64,000 nucleotides of DNA from JAWKTM01 sp041399085 (GTDB lineage: Bacteria; Planctomycetota; Planctomycetia; Pirellulales; Pirellulaceae): assembly GCA_041399085.1 (NCBI GenBank), contig JAWKTM010000012.1, positions 1 to 64,000 on the forward strand. Direction: 5' to 3'. Positions 54,364 to 63,318 of the stretch are shown here, in pieces. The notes under the pieces were generated by a model. It saw nothing but the letters and a program-made list of their open reading frames with translations, did no database searches and was not told where the DNA came from. Numbering within the stretch: the stretch's first letter is position 1; every line of letters begins with the position of its first letter. A program made the translations under genes and the position numbers.

Positions 54364-54396
54364 CGGTGGTTCGCCTTCAAGAGCTGCGAACCACCG
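54364..54396. terminator. Perfect inverted repeat between convergent genes
   Basis: CGGTGGTTCGC at 54364-54374 and GCGAACCACCG at 54386-54396 form an 11-bp stem with an 11-base loop, lying between hisB and the convergent DUF4912 gene. A run of As follows on the plus strand, so a U-tract precedes rather than follows the stem on the minus strand. It may act as a bidirectional terminator. Confidence 0.5.
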
Positions 54397-54418
54397 CAAA
54401 AAAGCCGATCGAAATACG

Positions 54419-55675
54419 CTAGTCCGAGTTTTCGCTCGTTAGCGGTTCCATCACCTTCGTATTGCGTTCGATCGCGAGCACGATCGTCCGTTGCTCGACG
54501 CCATCGCTGCTGGCCGCCACGACCGGCAATACTTGACGGCGATCTGGCATCTTGAGGCGGACGGTGAAGCTGCCGTCGTCTCGCAGCTTGACCGGTTCGC
54601 CGGCCAGTGTCAGATGAGCATCCGGCTTGGTGCGGCCGAATACGATCATCTCCGCGTCCACTTCGAACACAAACGGCCGATGTCGTCCCAGCAGCCGCTC
54701 TGCGCCGCTGCCGTAACGCCCGTTGGTATTCGGACCCATTGGGCGTCGCAGTCGTTCCTCGAACAGCTCCTGTAGATCGCTGCTGTCCGTGTCGTCGGAA
54801 TATCCGCCGCTGAGGGCGAAGACACGTTCGTAGTCCTCGGCGATGTCGCGCCAGTTCTCATCCAAGCTGTCGTAGCTGCCAGGTTCGGGCGTTGTGACCA
54901 CATTGCTGCGCGAGAGCGCGTGGAAACGACCGTCCGTCGCCTTGTAACCGATGTCGACCCGATAGCTCTTAGGGGGCTGAGGCACGTCGACATACCAATT
55001 TCGAACGCCACCATGAATGTCGATGTCGCGAACAACTCGTTCGGCCGTGCTAGTGGTCGTCCCGGTTTCCACTTGGATCAACCGCAACGTTGGCTTCGCC
55101 GTGTGCCATTGCTCCGCCATGGCTGCCTTGGCCCGCAATACGCTCTGTCGCGAGATCTCCCAGCAGACATGTAGCCAGTAGGCGTCCCGGACCATCAGCA
55201 CGACGCGATCTTTTGTGGTCGAGCGAACGCCGCGCGCCGCGCTAGGCTCCGCACCGCCTTGAGGCACTTCGATCTCGCAGGCCGAGAGATCCTTCATTCG
55301 CTCGCGCTGCGCGTGGGCTTGCTGGATCTTTCTCGCCACTCGGGTGGTCTTGGGCTTAGCAGCGGTTCGACCGGTCGACGCCGCTTTCGTCCCCGAGGCC
55401 GCCGAACGCTTGCGACTATTGGAACTAGAATTCGATGTCGTTGAACGGCTGGACGTGGTCCGCGAGGAACCGGACCGTCCGACCGTGGAGCCGGCGGCTC
55501 GCTTCGAGCCTCCGCTGGCGCCATTCTTAAGTGAGGCTTTGGCCTTGGCTTTTCGCGCTAAGCTGCGCACCAATTGTTCCTTGCGCATGGAATGCCATCC
55601 GGCGATTCCAAGCTTCTTAGCCATTTCGGCTAAGTCCTTACGTGAGTGATCCTTCAGCGATGCTACGGTGATCAA
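54419..55675 (-). CDS. DUF4912 protein with Rho-N/SAP-like N-terminus
   Basis: The N-terminal 45 residues (LKDHSRKDLAEMAKKLGIAG, MRKEQLVRSLARK) look like a Rho-N/SAP helix-extension-helix, often nucleic-acid binding. A Ser/Arg/Thr-rich disordered stretch of about 80 residues follows. The DUF4912 domain comes next (DRVVLMVRDAYWLHVCWEIS, PKSYRVDIGYKATDGRFHAL, VFALSGGYSDDTDSSDLQEL). A C-terminal beta domain reads FVFEVDAEMIVFGRTKPDAH, then KMPDRRQVLPVVAASSDG. The function is unknown. The gene is single and convergent with hisB. Confidence 0.82.
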   Translation of the reverse strand: MITVASLKDHSRKDLAEMAKKLGIAGWHSMRKEQLVRSLARKAKAKASLKNGASGGSKRAAGSTVGRSGSSRTTSSRSTTSNSSSNSRKRSAASGTKAASTGRTAAKPKTTRVARKIQQAHAQRERMKDLSACEIEVPQGGAEPSAARGVRSTTKDRVVLMVRDAYWLHVCWEISRQSVLRAKAAMAEQWHTAKPTLRLIQVETGTTTSTAERVVRDIDIHGGVRNWYVDVPQPPKSYRVDIGYKATDGRFHALSRSNVVTTPEPGSYDSLDENWRDIAEDYERVFALSGGYSDDTDSSDLQELFEERLRRPMGPNTNGRYGSGAERLLGRHRPFVFEVDAEMIVFGRTKPDAHLTLAGEPVKLRDDGSFTVRLKMPDRRQVLPVVAASSDGVEQRTIVLAIERNTKVMEPLTSENSD

Positions 55676-56539
55676 TGGACGTTCCTCCGCGCGTTGGAAA
55701 TCGAAATCCGTTCATCAACTCGCGCAACCCTGGCGAGCCGATCTGCGAGGTCGTCCTTGACTTTGCCCCATGACGTGCGAACCCAACCGGCACTCCGTGA
55801 GCCGTCTGAATTCCAGGAAGCGCAAACGGGCGTCAGTTACCCGCTTGTGTTGCCTTGTAGTCAATCGCAGCCGGCGACGGTCGGACACCAAATGAGCGGT
55901 GTCGACGCTGTGGTGGGTGGGATCGGGAACCCTCGGACGAAGGTTCCGCGAGGCCTCTTTCTCGCTCCCTGGGAAAACCGATACAACCACCGCCGGCTCG
56001 TCTTCAATCGATTCGATTGGCGACGTGTTAACCGCAAAACAACAGTGATATCGAGTCTAACCGAATTGCGATGTATTGGCAATAATCCATGCGTGAAAAC
56101 GGCGACCGCAGCGACGAAATCCTCGCCACAAACCGTTTCCTTACGGAGCGTTGCGTCACCTTGAGAATTTCCAGTCGGGGGGCAAAAGCGGCCCTCGCTT
56201 GATGCTAGCATCGCGCGCGTTACGAGATTTTAAGGTGCCTCGAATGACGCACTTTCCGAGGCACCTAAAAACAGCCTCACCGCGAAGCGAGAATCGTCGC
56301 AAGTTTTTACCTTCGAGTCACTTGCGTCACTGGCGGACTTTGTGAAAAAAAACACGAATTGGCGAGTTACGTCGGTTGACCGCCCGATTTTCATGCTTTA
56401 CATTGGGCAACACGCGACGGGTAAGGAAAGCCGCCGGCAGATTTGGAAGTCTCGCGAACCCCGCCAGAGAGCATCTCGAACGGCCCGTATATCCGCTTTA
56501 ACTTGACGCTCCGGCGTCGTAGGCTGCGAGGGGTTGTCT
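55676..56539 (+). other. Long intergenic region upstream of the ATP synthase operon
   Basis: About 860 bases with no convincing gene on either strand; the open frames here are Arg/Ser-rich. An exact 10-bp inverted repeat (AGGTGCCTCG at 56233-56242 and CGAGGCACCT at 56257-56266) is present. A promoter candidate lies near the end (see next entry). Confidence 0.4.
56376..56404 (+). promoter_or_regulatory. Candidate sigma-70 promoter of the atp operon
   Basis: TTGACC at 56376-56381 and TACATT at 56399-56404 are spaced 17 bases apart, matching five and four consensus bases. A start near 56411 would leave a leader of about 130 bases before the first gene. This is the best match in the 860-base gap. 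Confidence 0.4.
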
Positions 56540-56806
56540 TTGAGTCGAGGTCCCGAGTCTAGTTCGCCGGCAGCCGAAGCCTTCACTTGGGTGGGGCGAA
56601 TTGGCGCTGTCATTGTTCTGATGGTGTCCCCTGGGATTGCCGGTGGTTGGCTCGACGATCGGTTTGGCACCAAGTTTCTGTCGCTTACTGGCTACGGTGT
56701 AGGGTTGATTCTGGGGTTGATCGCTTTAATTGCGATTACCAGTGCGTCGGCAAAGCAAGATCGCGGCGCAGGTAATTCACAAAGGCAAGACGGCGGAAAT
56801 GACTGA
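56540..56806 (+). CDS. AtpZ/AtpI-like small membrane protein (ATPase gene 1)
   Basis: The product of about 88 residues has two membrane helices (WVGRIGAVIVLMVSPGIAGG and GYGVGLILGLIALIAI) joined by WLDDRFGTKFLSL, the loop typical of the AtpZ/ATPase_gene1 family found at the head of ATP synthase operons. It is thought to assist in cation handling or assembly. TTG at 56540 is likeliest because GAGGGG lies 6 bases upstream; TTG at 56534 is too close. The 3' end overlaps the next gene by 8 bases. Confidence 0.7.
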   Translation: MSRGPESSSPAAEAFTWVGRIGAVIVLMVSPGIAGGWLDDRFGTKFLSLTGYGVGLILGLIALIAITSASAKQDRGAGNSQRQDGGND

Positions 56807-57230
56807 CGACTCAGCCAGTTCGCAGCGGCGGCCGCTTTCCGGTTGGATTGCTTGGGCTGGCTTGACGCTTGTTGTCGCTCTTGCTGCTCCCTTAATGGCT
56901 TGGCTGGCTCGCGAGCGTTACGGCGACAGCGGTGTTGGGGCGGTGGTCGTTGCGGCGGTGGTTTGCTGGGCGAGTGCCTCGTTGGCGATGTTCGCTACGC
57001 TGCTGATGAATCGCCGGTCGCAGGCCGTGCCGGGCGTGCTGTTGGGGATGTTGATTCGGATGAGCTTGCCTTTGGTGGCGGGGATGGTGCTTAGCGCTCG
57101 GGTTCCCTGGCTGGCTGAGGGTCGTTTGCTGGGACAGATTGTGGTTTTGTATCTCATTACGCTGGCGGTCGAGACGGCGTTGGTCGTTAAGATTGTTTCG
57201 GCAGCTCCGGCGAGGGCGGGGATTCTGTAG
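56799..57230 (+). CDS. ATP synthase operon membrane protein, AtpI-like
   Basis: The 143-residue product has four helices (WIAWAGLTLVVALAAPLMAW, VGAVVVAAVVCWASASLAMF, VLLGMLIRMSLPLVAGMVL and IVVLYLITLAVETALVV). Position and topology fit AtpI, the c-ring assembly factor, although identity is weak. The start overlaps the upstream gene, and the stop is 2 bases before atpB. Confidence 0.65.
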   Translation: MTDDSASSQRRPLSGWIAWAGLTLVVALAAPLMAWLARERYGDSGVGAVVVAAVVCWASASLAMFATLLMNRRSQAVPGVLLGMLIRMSLPLVAGMVLSARVPWLAEGRLLGQIVVLYLITLAVETALVVKIVSAAPARAGIL

Positions 57231-57232
57231 AT

Positions 57233-58555
57233 ATGGCATCCGCGGAACTGCACATTAAAGACAGCTACTATTTCGAGGTGCCGCGCGCCCTGTGGTCCTC
57301 GCATCGAGAGTCCATCGGTGATTTTCCATCGTGGTGGGTTCGCAATGACAGCGACTTTCAGAAGTGGGAAGCCGAGCGGCTAATCAATGAGTTGGGTGGT
57401 CTAGGTGGCGATGCGCCCAGCGATATCGCGCTGCATGACTTGGTTCATGATTGGGAGCATTGGCAGCACGAGGCCCACTTGAATCACGGCCGGCCGCTGG
57501 ATGTGTTTCTCGAGACGCAGAATGCCAACGCGATCGCGGCCTGGAAGGCATGGCAAAAACAAGAGGGCAACGCCAAGAAGCCAATTGCCGATTATCTCGA
57601 CGAAGCCGACGTGCCCTATGAGTGGTTCGTGCGAGCGATGGCGGATCCCGAGACGGCCGAGAAGTGGCAGGCCGCGAAGCGTGAGGCCGGCGACTTGGCT
57701 GCCTATGAAGAGCACGCCGAGTGGAGCGAGACCAAAATCGAACATTACAACGAACTGCTGCAGGGTAAGATTCTTATTCCGCAGCCGTTTGGTGAACTAC
57801 GAAACGCCTATCAGCGCGAGAGTGGATTTGCGATCTCCAAGTTTATGGTGATCGAAGTCGTTGTGGCGGTGTTGGTGTGCGTGCTATTTGCGTGGCTGGC
57901 AAAGCGAATGGCTTCCAGCGACCGTCCGCGAGGTCGTTTGTGGAACATGCTCGAAGCGTTTCTGTTGTTCATTCGAAATGACATCGCTCGCAATGCGATT
58001 GGTCATCACGATGGCGACAAGTTCACGCCCGTGCTGTGGTCGCTGTTCTTCTTCATTCTTGGCTGTAATTTGCTGGGCATTCTGCCCTGGCGGGGCGCGC
58101 CGACGGGTTCCTTCGCGGTTACGCTGGCACTGGCGGTTGTTACCTTTGGGACCGGAATGTTGTGCGGCATGAAGCGTTTTGGCTTCTTTGGGTTTTGGAA
58201 GAATCAGATTCCCTCCATGCACTTGCCGCCAGCGATTTTGTTCACATTGGGGTTGGTTGTAATCCCCATGCTATTTGTCATTGAAGTCGTCGGCTTGTTT
58301 ATTAAGCATGGTGTGTTGGGTATTCGTCTTCTTGCGAATATGGTAGCTGGTCACTTAGTATTATTTGGCATCATGAATATCGCCTTTGGTGGCGAAGCGA
58401 TCGTGGCAACCACAAGTTGGTGGATGACGGCGGCGATTGTCGTTGTGGGAGCCACGTTGTTCACTTGCTTGGAATTGTTTGTTGCCTTTTTGCAGGCTTA
58501 TGTGTTTTCCTTGTTGTCGGCGTTGTTTATCGGTCAGGCAGTTCATCATCACTAG
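57233..58555 (+). CDS. atpB: ATP synthase subunit a with a 200-residue N-terminal extension
   Basis: The Fo proton-channel subunit has 440 residues; typical bacterial subunit a has about 250-270. An N-terminal soluble domain of about 200 residues (IKDSYYFEVPRALWSSHRES, HDLVHDWEHWQHEAH, EADVPYEWFVRAMADPE) precedes the first helix (MVIEVVVAVLVCVLFAWL). The channel itself is conserved, with the essential Arg in GIRLLANMVAGHLVL, the FTPVLWSLFFFILGCNLLG helix and FLQAYVFSLLSALFIGQAV. The extension would face the periplasmic side. It follows the AtpI-like gene by 2 bases. Confidence 0.93.
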   Translation: MASAELHIKDSYYFEVPRALWSSHRESIGDFPSWWVRNDSDFQKWEAERLINELGGLGGDAPSDIALHDLVHDWEHWQHEAHLNHGRPLDVFLETQNANAIAAWKAWQKQEGNAKKPIADYLDEADVPYEWFVRAMADPETAEKWQAAKREAGDLAAYEEHAEWSETKIEHYNELLQGKILIPQPFGELRNAYQRESGFAISKFMVIEVVVAVLVCVLFAWLAKRMASSDRPRGRLWNMLEAFLLFIRNDIARNAIGHHDGDKFTPVLWSLFFFILGCNLLGILPWRGAPTGSFAVTLALAVVTFGTGMLCGMKRFGFFGFWKNQIPSMHLPPAILFTLGLVVIPMLFVIEVVGLFIKHGVLGIRLLANMVAGHLVLFGIMNIAFGGEAIVATTSWWMTAAIVVVGATLFTCLELFVAFLQAYVFSLLSALFIGQAVHHH

Positions 58556-58631
58556 TGAATTGCATCGAGCCGTTTACTGCTAAAGGTCTCTCGGTAACCT
58601 ACCAATCACTTTTGTTCAGGAGATTGCTAAC

Positions 58632-58952
58632 GTGAATCGGTTTGCCAAGATTTTGGGTCTGTCGTTTTTGTTGTTGTTTGTGGCTGCGGTTCCCGCGTTC
58701 GCTCAAGAGGGCGAGGCTGCTGGGAACGGCGCGTTGATTGAGTTCTCGGGTGCCTTTGGTGCGGCCCTGGTCGTGATCGGCGCCGCGTATGGCATCGGCA
58801 AGTTGGCTAGTGCCTCGGTTGAGAGCATGGCTCGTCAACCGGAAGTTGCGGGTACGATCCAGATCGCCATGATCATTGCGGCGGCCTTGATCGAAGGTTT
58901 CACATTCTTTGCGTTGGTTGTCTGTCAGGGTCAAAATCCCTGGGCCAGCTAG
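58632..58952 (+). CDS. atpE: ATP synthase subunit c with a signal-like leader
   Basis: The 106-residue product has an extra N-terminal hydrophobic leader (LGLSFLLLFVAAVPAFAQEG) ahead of the two ring helices; typical c subunits are about 70-90 residues. The ring carries GAALVVIGAAYGIGKLASAS and AMIIAAALIEGFTFFALVV with the proton-binding Glu. The Glu surroundings lack the Ser/Thr-Tyr pattern of sodium-binding rings, so protons are inferred. The GTG at 58632 has GGAGA 8 bases upstream. Confidence 0.93.
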   Translation: MNRFAKILGLSFLLLFVAAVPAFAQEGEAAGNGALIEFSGAFGAALVVIGAAYGIGKLASASVESMARQPEVAGTIQIAMIIAAALIEGFTFFALVVCQGQNPWAS

Positions 58953-59046
58953 TCGCGGGTTCGACTTTGGTGGTTGTCGGCCTTGCTAGGTAACATTGGC
59001 TTGATTTTGCAGGTGTGTTTTCGTGTTTCCTGATAGGAACTCCGTA

Positions 59047-60393
59047 ATGCTCCGTGGTCGTTGGTTCGGCTTCGCGATTTTAGTAGTAGCGTTGGCGGCG
59101 AGCATGTTCGTTGTCAGCGGTCGGCTGCGAGCCGATGAGGAAGGTGAGCCGTCGCCTCCCGCCGCGGAAAGTTCGGCGGAAGCCAAGGACGCGGATGCTC
59201 CGGCTGACGACCCGCCCGCCGCGCCGGAATCTTCGGATGATAAGCCGGCCGATGGCGCGGAAGGCGAGTCGAAGGACGGTCCCAAGCCGGAAGGCTCGGA
59301 CGATAGTCCAGCCGACGAGAAGCCGGCTGAAGATAAGCCAGCCGGTGATGAACCTGTGGATGAAAAGCCGGCTGATGAAAAGCCGGCGGACGAGAAGCCG
59401 GCTTCGGACGCCAAGCCTGAGGGCGAAGAGAAGCCTGCGGCGGAGGATAAGCCGACCGAACCTGCAGCGGATGAACCCAAGGCGAAACCTGCCGACGAGC
59501 CTGCTGTCTCGGAAGAGCCGGCGACGGAAGAGAAGCCGGCCGCTGACGATAAACCGGTGACCGAGGAGAAACCGGCTGAGCCACCCGCTGAAGAACCGGC
59601 CTCATCTGAGCCGACGGAAGCTGGGGATGCAGCGACCTCGGAAGCCAGTGCGACGAATGCGGCGGGCGTTGAAGCGGCGGCCGATGAGGCCTCGACGGAA
59701 GTGCATGCTGCGGGCGGCGAGCAAGGCAGCGCGGCTCATGGAGGTGAAGGTCACGCGTCTGACACTCATGCTGGCGAAGGCCACGGGGCTGGCGGGCATG
59801 ATGCTGCTGGACAAGGTGCTGGCGGTCATGCGGCTGGCGGTCATGGGGCTGATGATGCTCATGCCGATCCCATGCATGCCAATGCCACGGACGAGTTGGA
59901 GTCGGTTCAGGAGTTCCGGCCCGACTTGGCCATCGTCACGTTGATCGTCTTCTTGTTGCTGATGGCGATTCTGGGCAAGTTTGCTTGGGGTCCGATTGCG
60001 AAGGCGTTGGACGATCGTGAAAAGTCGATCGCCAACAACATCGACGAGGCGAAGCGAAACGCCGAAGCGTCGCAGCAGCGATTGGCGGAATACGAAGCCA
60101 AGTTGGCGGCGGCCAGTGAGGAAGTTCGCGAGATGCTGGCTCAAGCTCGTCGCGACGCCGACGCGGCCAAGGAGCGGATCGTGGCCGAAGCTCAAGAGGC
60201 GGCGTCTCGGGAGCGCGAACGAGCCGTGGCGGACATCGAAGCGGCGAAGAGTTCGGCGTTGTCCGAAGTGGCTCAGAAGAGCGCCGACATGGCGTTTGTC
60301 TTGGCCAGCCGTATCGTGCGTCGCGAGTTGAAGCCCGAAGATCACGCCCAGTTGGTCCGGGAAGCGATCGAGAAACTGCCCAGCAAGAACTGA
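59047..60393 (+). CDS. atpF: ATP synthase subunit b with a long exported acidic and His-rich N-terminal tail
   Basis: The 448-residue product is nearly three times the usual 156-170. A signal-like segment (FGFAILVVALAASMFVV) is followed by about 185 residues of acidic Pro/Ala/Lys sequence with repeats such as ADEKPADEKPADEKPA. A Gly/His-rich stretch comes next (about residues 219-278, ten His). The normal subunit b then begins: TM helix LAIVTLIVFLLLMAILGKF (about 294-312), IAKALDDREKSIANNIDEAK coiled coil and C-terminal RRELKPEDHAQLVREAIE. The tail would lie outside the cytoplasm. The ATG at 59047 has AGGA 9 bases upstream. The low-complexity part is not error: the frame is intact throughout. 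Confidence 0.93.
   Translation: MLRGRWFGFAILVVALAASMFVVSGRLRADEEGEPSPPAAESSAEAKDADAPADDPPAAPESSDDKPADGAEGESKDGPKPEGSDDSPADEKPAEDKPAGDEPVDEKPADEKPADEKPASDAKPEGEEKPAAEDKPTEPAADEPKAKPADEPAVSEEPATEEKPAADDKPVTEEKPAEPPAEEPASSEPTEAGDAATSEASATNAAGVEAAADEASTEVHAAGGEQGSAAHGGEGHASDTHAGEGHGAGGHDAAGQGAGGHAAGGHGADDAHADPMHANATDELESVQEFRPDLAIVTLIVFLLLMAILGKFAWGPIAKALDDREKSIANNIDEAKRNAEASQQRLAEYEAKLAAASEEVREMLAQARRDADAAKERIVAEAQEAASRERERAVADIEAAKSSALSEVAQKSADMAFVLASRIVRRELKPEDHAQLVREAIEKLPSKN
59290..59600 (+). repeat. DEKPA-type low-complexity coding repeats in atpF
   Basis: Short tandem units encoding ADEKPA, AEDKPA, VDEKPA and TEEKPA variants recur here. The units are 15-18 bases and imperfect, in frame with subunit b. 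Their number may vary between strains through slippage. Confidence 0.75.
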
Positions 60394-60403
60394 GCGTGCG
60401 AAG

Positions 60404-61051
60404 ATGGCTCAAGAGATTCCTCAAGGCAAAGTGGAAGTTCAGCATCCCACGGTGTTGGACACGGGCGAGCAGCAATTGGCGAAGATTTACGCCAAGGCGC
60501 TGCTGGGCGCGACCGAGAAGGCTGGCAACACCGAGACGGTGATTGCCGAGTTCGATTCGTTTGTGACGGACGTGCTGGATCGTTTGCCTCGCATGGAAGC
60601 CGCGCTGGGGTCGCCCCGAGTGCCGCATGCGGCCAAGGAAGAGATGTTGAATCGTGCGTTTGAAAAGTCAATGACGCGCGAGTTGCTTAACTTTCTGAAG
60701 GTGGTGTCCCGACATGGTCGGTTGGTCGCCATTCGGGCTATCCGGCTAGCGGTGCATGAACAGTACAACGAGTTGCGGGGCCGAGTCCGCGTACAGGTGC
60801 AGTCAGCCGCGCCATTGGACCAGTCGCTGCTGGAGAGCTTGTCGGCTCGGTTGAAAGAAACGCTGAATCGCGACGTCGACCTGCAAACGTCGGTCGATCC
60901 GGAATTGATCGGCGGTCTGGTGATTCGCGTTGGCGATACGGTTTACGACGGCAGCCTAGCCAATCGGTTGAAACGGATGCGAGGCGAAACCGCCAGCAAG
61001 GCCAGTCAAGCGATTCGTCGCGCGATCGAACGTTTTTCCTTGGCGGATTGA
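60404..61051 (+). CDS. atpH: ATP synthase subunit delta
   Basis: The peripheral stalk subunit has 215 residues and joins F1 to subunit b. The N-terminal helical bundle is seen in AKIYAKALLGATEKAG and FDSFVTDVLDRLPRMEAAL, LLNFLKVVSRHGRLVAI in the middle, and the C-terminal domain in DPELIGGLVIRVGDTVYDGS. It is slightly longer than usual (about 180). It begins 10 bases after atpF. Confidence 0.92.
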   Translation: MAQEIPQGKVEVQHPTVLDTGEQQLAKIYAKALLGATEKAGNTETVIAEFDSFVTDVLDRLPRMEAALGSPRVPHAAKEEMLNRAFEKSMTRELLNFLKVVSRHGRLVAIRAIRLAVHEQYNELRGRVRVQVQSAAPLDQSLLESLSARLKETLNRDVDLQTSVDPELIGGLVIRVGDTVYDGSLANRLKRMRGETASKASQAIRRAIERFSLAD

Positions 61052-61184
61052 GATTAGACGAAGGTAACCAACCATTACGGTGAGGTTGACTGGCGTTGGC
61101 ATGGCCACGTGGTCGGCTCGCGGTAAATCGGAAGCAATAAATCGGACGCTGGTTTGGCGTCCACATTGAAAGAATTGCATTGCC

Positions 61185-62721
61185 ATGAAGTTCAACGCAG
61201 ACGAAATTGCGTCGGTCTTGCAGCAAGAGATCGAGACTTACGAGAGCGAAGTTGATGTTCGCGAAGTTGGTACGGTGCTGGAAGTGGGCGACGGTATCGC
61301 CCGCGTCTACGGCCTGTCCGGCGTGATGGCCAACGAAATGGTCGAGTTCTCGAATGGTCAGATTGGGCTGGCGTTCAATTTGGAAGAGAACAGCGTCGGT
61401 TTGATCATTTTGGGCGACTATCTGCAAATCAACGAAGGCGACGAAGTTCGCGCGACCGGCCAGTTGCTGTCGGTGCCGGTGGGCGAAGCAGTCGTTGGCC
61501 GAGTGCTCGATCCGCTGGGCAATCCGCTCGACGGCAAGGGGCCAGTGAATGCGACCGAGCGTCGACCGGTGGAAGTAATCGCGCCGGGCGTGGCCGAGCG
61601 GCATCCGGTTAACGAGCCGATGCAAACCGGCATCAAGGCGGTCGACGCGATGACGCCGATTGGCCGTGGTCAACGCGAGCTGATTATCGGCGACCGCAAG
61701 ACTGGCAAGACGGCCGTGGCGATCGACGCGATTCTGAATCAGAAAGGTTCCGGCGTTAAGTGCTTCTATGTGGCGGTCGGACAGAAGGATTCGTCGGTCG
61801 CCGGCGTCGTGAAGGTGCTGGAAAATCACGGCGCGATGGACTACACGACGGTGATTATCGCTGGCGCCAGTAGCCCAGCTCCGCTGCAATACGTGGCTCC
61901 GTATGCCGGAACCGCGATGGCCGAATACTTCATGTGGAAAGGCGAGCATGCGTTGGTCGTTTACGACGACTTGTCGAAGCAAGCCGCTGCTTACCGCCAG
62001 CTTTCGCTGTTGATGCGTCGTCCGCCGGGTCGCGAAGCTTATCCGGGCGACGTGTTCTACTGCCACAGCCGGTTGTTGGAACGGTCAGCGAAGCTGTCGC
62101 ATGAGTTGGGCGGCGGTTCGATTACTTCGTTGCCGATCATTGAAACGCTCGAAGGCGAAGTATCCGCGTACATTCCGACCAACGTGATTTCGATTACCGA
62201 CGGTCAGATTTACTTGCAGCCCGACTTGTTCTTTGCCGGTATTCGCCCGGCAATGAACGTTGGTATTTCCGTGTCGCGGTGGGCGGCAATGTCGGGTCAA
62301 AGGCGATGAAGAACGTCGCCGGCGGTTTGCGATTGGACTTGGCGGCGTTCCGGGAATTGGAAGCGTTCGCTCAGTTAGGCACGGACTTGGACCCGGCCAC
62401 CCAGGCACGCTTGGATCGTGGTTACCGCATGGTGGAATTGCTGAAGCAGCCTCGAGTACCAGCCGCGCGTGGTGGACGAGATTCTCCAGTATCTACGCCG
62501 GTACGCAAGGCTTCCTGGACGACGTGCCCGTGGATCAGATCTCGGCTTGGGAAGCCGGATTTTTGGCGTACATGCAAGACCAGAAGAAAGACGTGTGGAA
62601 CTTGTTGAACGAGAACAAGGACAAGGGCGACACGCTAAAGAAGGCCGACGATCCCACGACCGTGGCCGTGCGTGGCGCGATCGAGGAATACACAAAACAG
62701 TTTTTGGGAGCCAAGAAGTAG
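61185..62721 (+). CDS. atpA: ATP synthase subunit alpha (three frameshifts in the 3' third)
   Basis: The product should be about 510 residues. The first 365 residues are intact, with GDGIARVYGLSG, the P-loop GDRKTGKTAVAID, and LPIIETLEGEVSAYIPTNVI. One G is missing near 62278 (should read SVSRVGGN). One base is extra near 62454 (before QYQPRVVDEIL) and another near 62486 (before IYAGTQGFLDDV). Reading across these gives KNVAGGLRLDLAAFRELEAF, the expected C-terminus DVWNLLNENKDKGDTLKK and a stop at 62721. atpA cannot be this broken in a living cell, so the indels are probably consensus errors. Confidence 0.85.
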
Positions 62722-62890
62722 TTAAGCTGCCGAGTTCACAACTCAGCCGCCTCCCGTTTTCGGAGAGAAGGTAGGTTGAGCGACGGACGGCTCCGGACAC
62801 GATGGTTCGCATGGCAAGATGATTGTGTTGCGGGCGAACAGACTTCGAGTGGGATGCGCAAATGACGCGAAACAACTCGAGAGGTGACGG

Positions 62891-63289
62891 ATGAGCTACG
62901 AAACAGGCAAAGGAAATTTTGGGGAAGCAGCGAGCGGGATTGTGGAAACCAATCCTGACGCCCGACAGTGGGCCATGTTCGCTCACTTGGCTGCTTTGTC
63001 CGGCTATGTGGGACTGCCGTTTGGCAACATTATTGGCCCGCTAGTTGTGTGGCTGATGAAGAAGGATCAATATCCGTTTGTCGACGATCAGGGGAAAGAG
63101 TCGCTCAACTTTCATATTTCGATTTTGATCTATGGATTTGTCGCGGGCGTGTTGCTGTGTGTGTACATCGGCTTCGTGCTCCTGCCGGCGGTGATTCTGG
63201 TGGACGTCATTGTCACAATCTTGGCGGCGTTGGCGGCCAACAAAGGCGAGACATATCGATACCCGTTGACAATCCGGTTCCTGCGTTGA
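62891..63289 (+). CDS. DUF4870 (Tic20-like) membrane protein
   Basis: The 132-residue product matches DUF4870: the start NPDARQWAMFAHLAALSGYV, PFGNIIGPLVVWLMKKDQYP, VDDQGKESLNFHISILIYGF, and LPAVILVDVIVTILAALAAN. Three hydrophobic segments are present. The family resembles Tic20 import proteins, but no function is established. It lies between atpA and atpG on the same strand, in an operon where those two are normally adjacent; spacing is 169 bases upstream and 29 downstream. Confidence 0.85.
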   Translation: MSYETGKGNFGEAASGIVETNPDARQWAMFAHLAALSGYVGLPFGNIIGPLVVWLMKKDQYPFVDDQGKESLNFHISILIYGFVAGVLLCVYIGFVLLPAVILVDVIVTILAALAANKGETYRYPLTIRFLR

Positions 63290-63318
63290 AGACCGCGTGA
63301 AAGAAACATAAACGGTTA

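Noticed and set aside
55646..56211. Open frames of 116-172 codons in the gap before the atp operon
   Set aside because: Ser/Arg/Pro-rich, no start signal and no family; treated as non-coding.
59290..59870. Possible sequence artefact or vector in the atpF repeats
   Set aside because: The frame is open throughout, codon use matches the gene, and normal subunit b follows in frame.
60738..62066. 442-codon minus-strand frame opposite atpH/atpA
   Set aside because: atpA and atpH are certain on the plus strand; this frame is a shadow.
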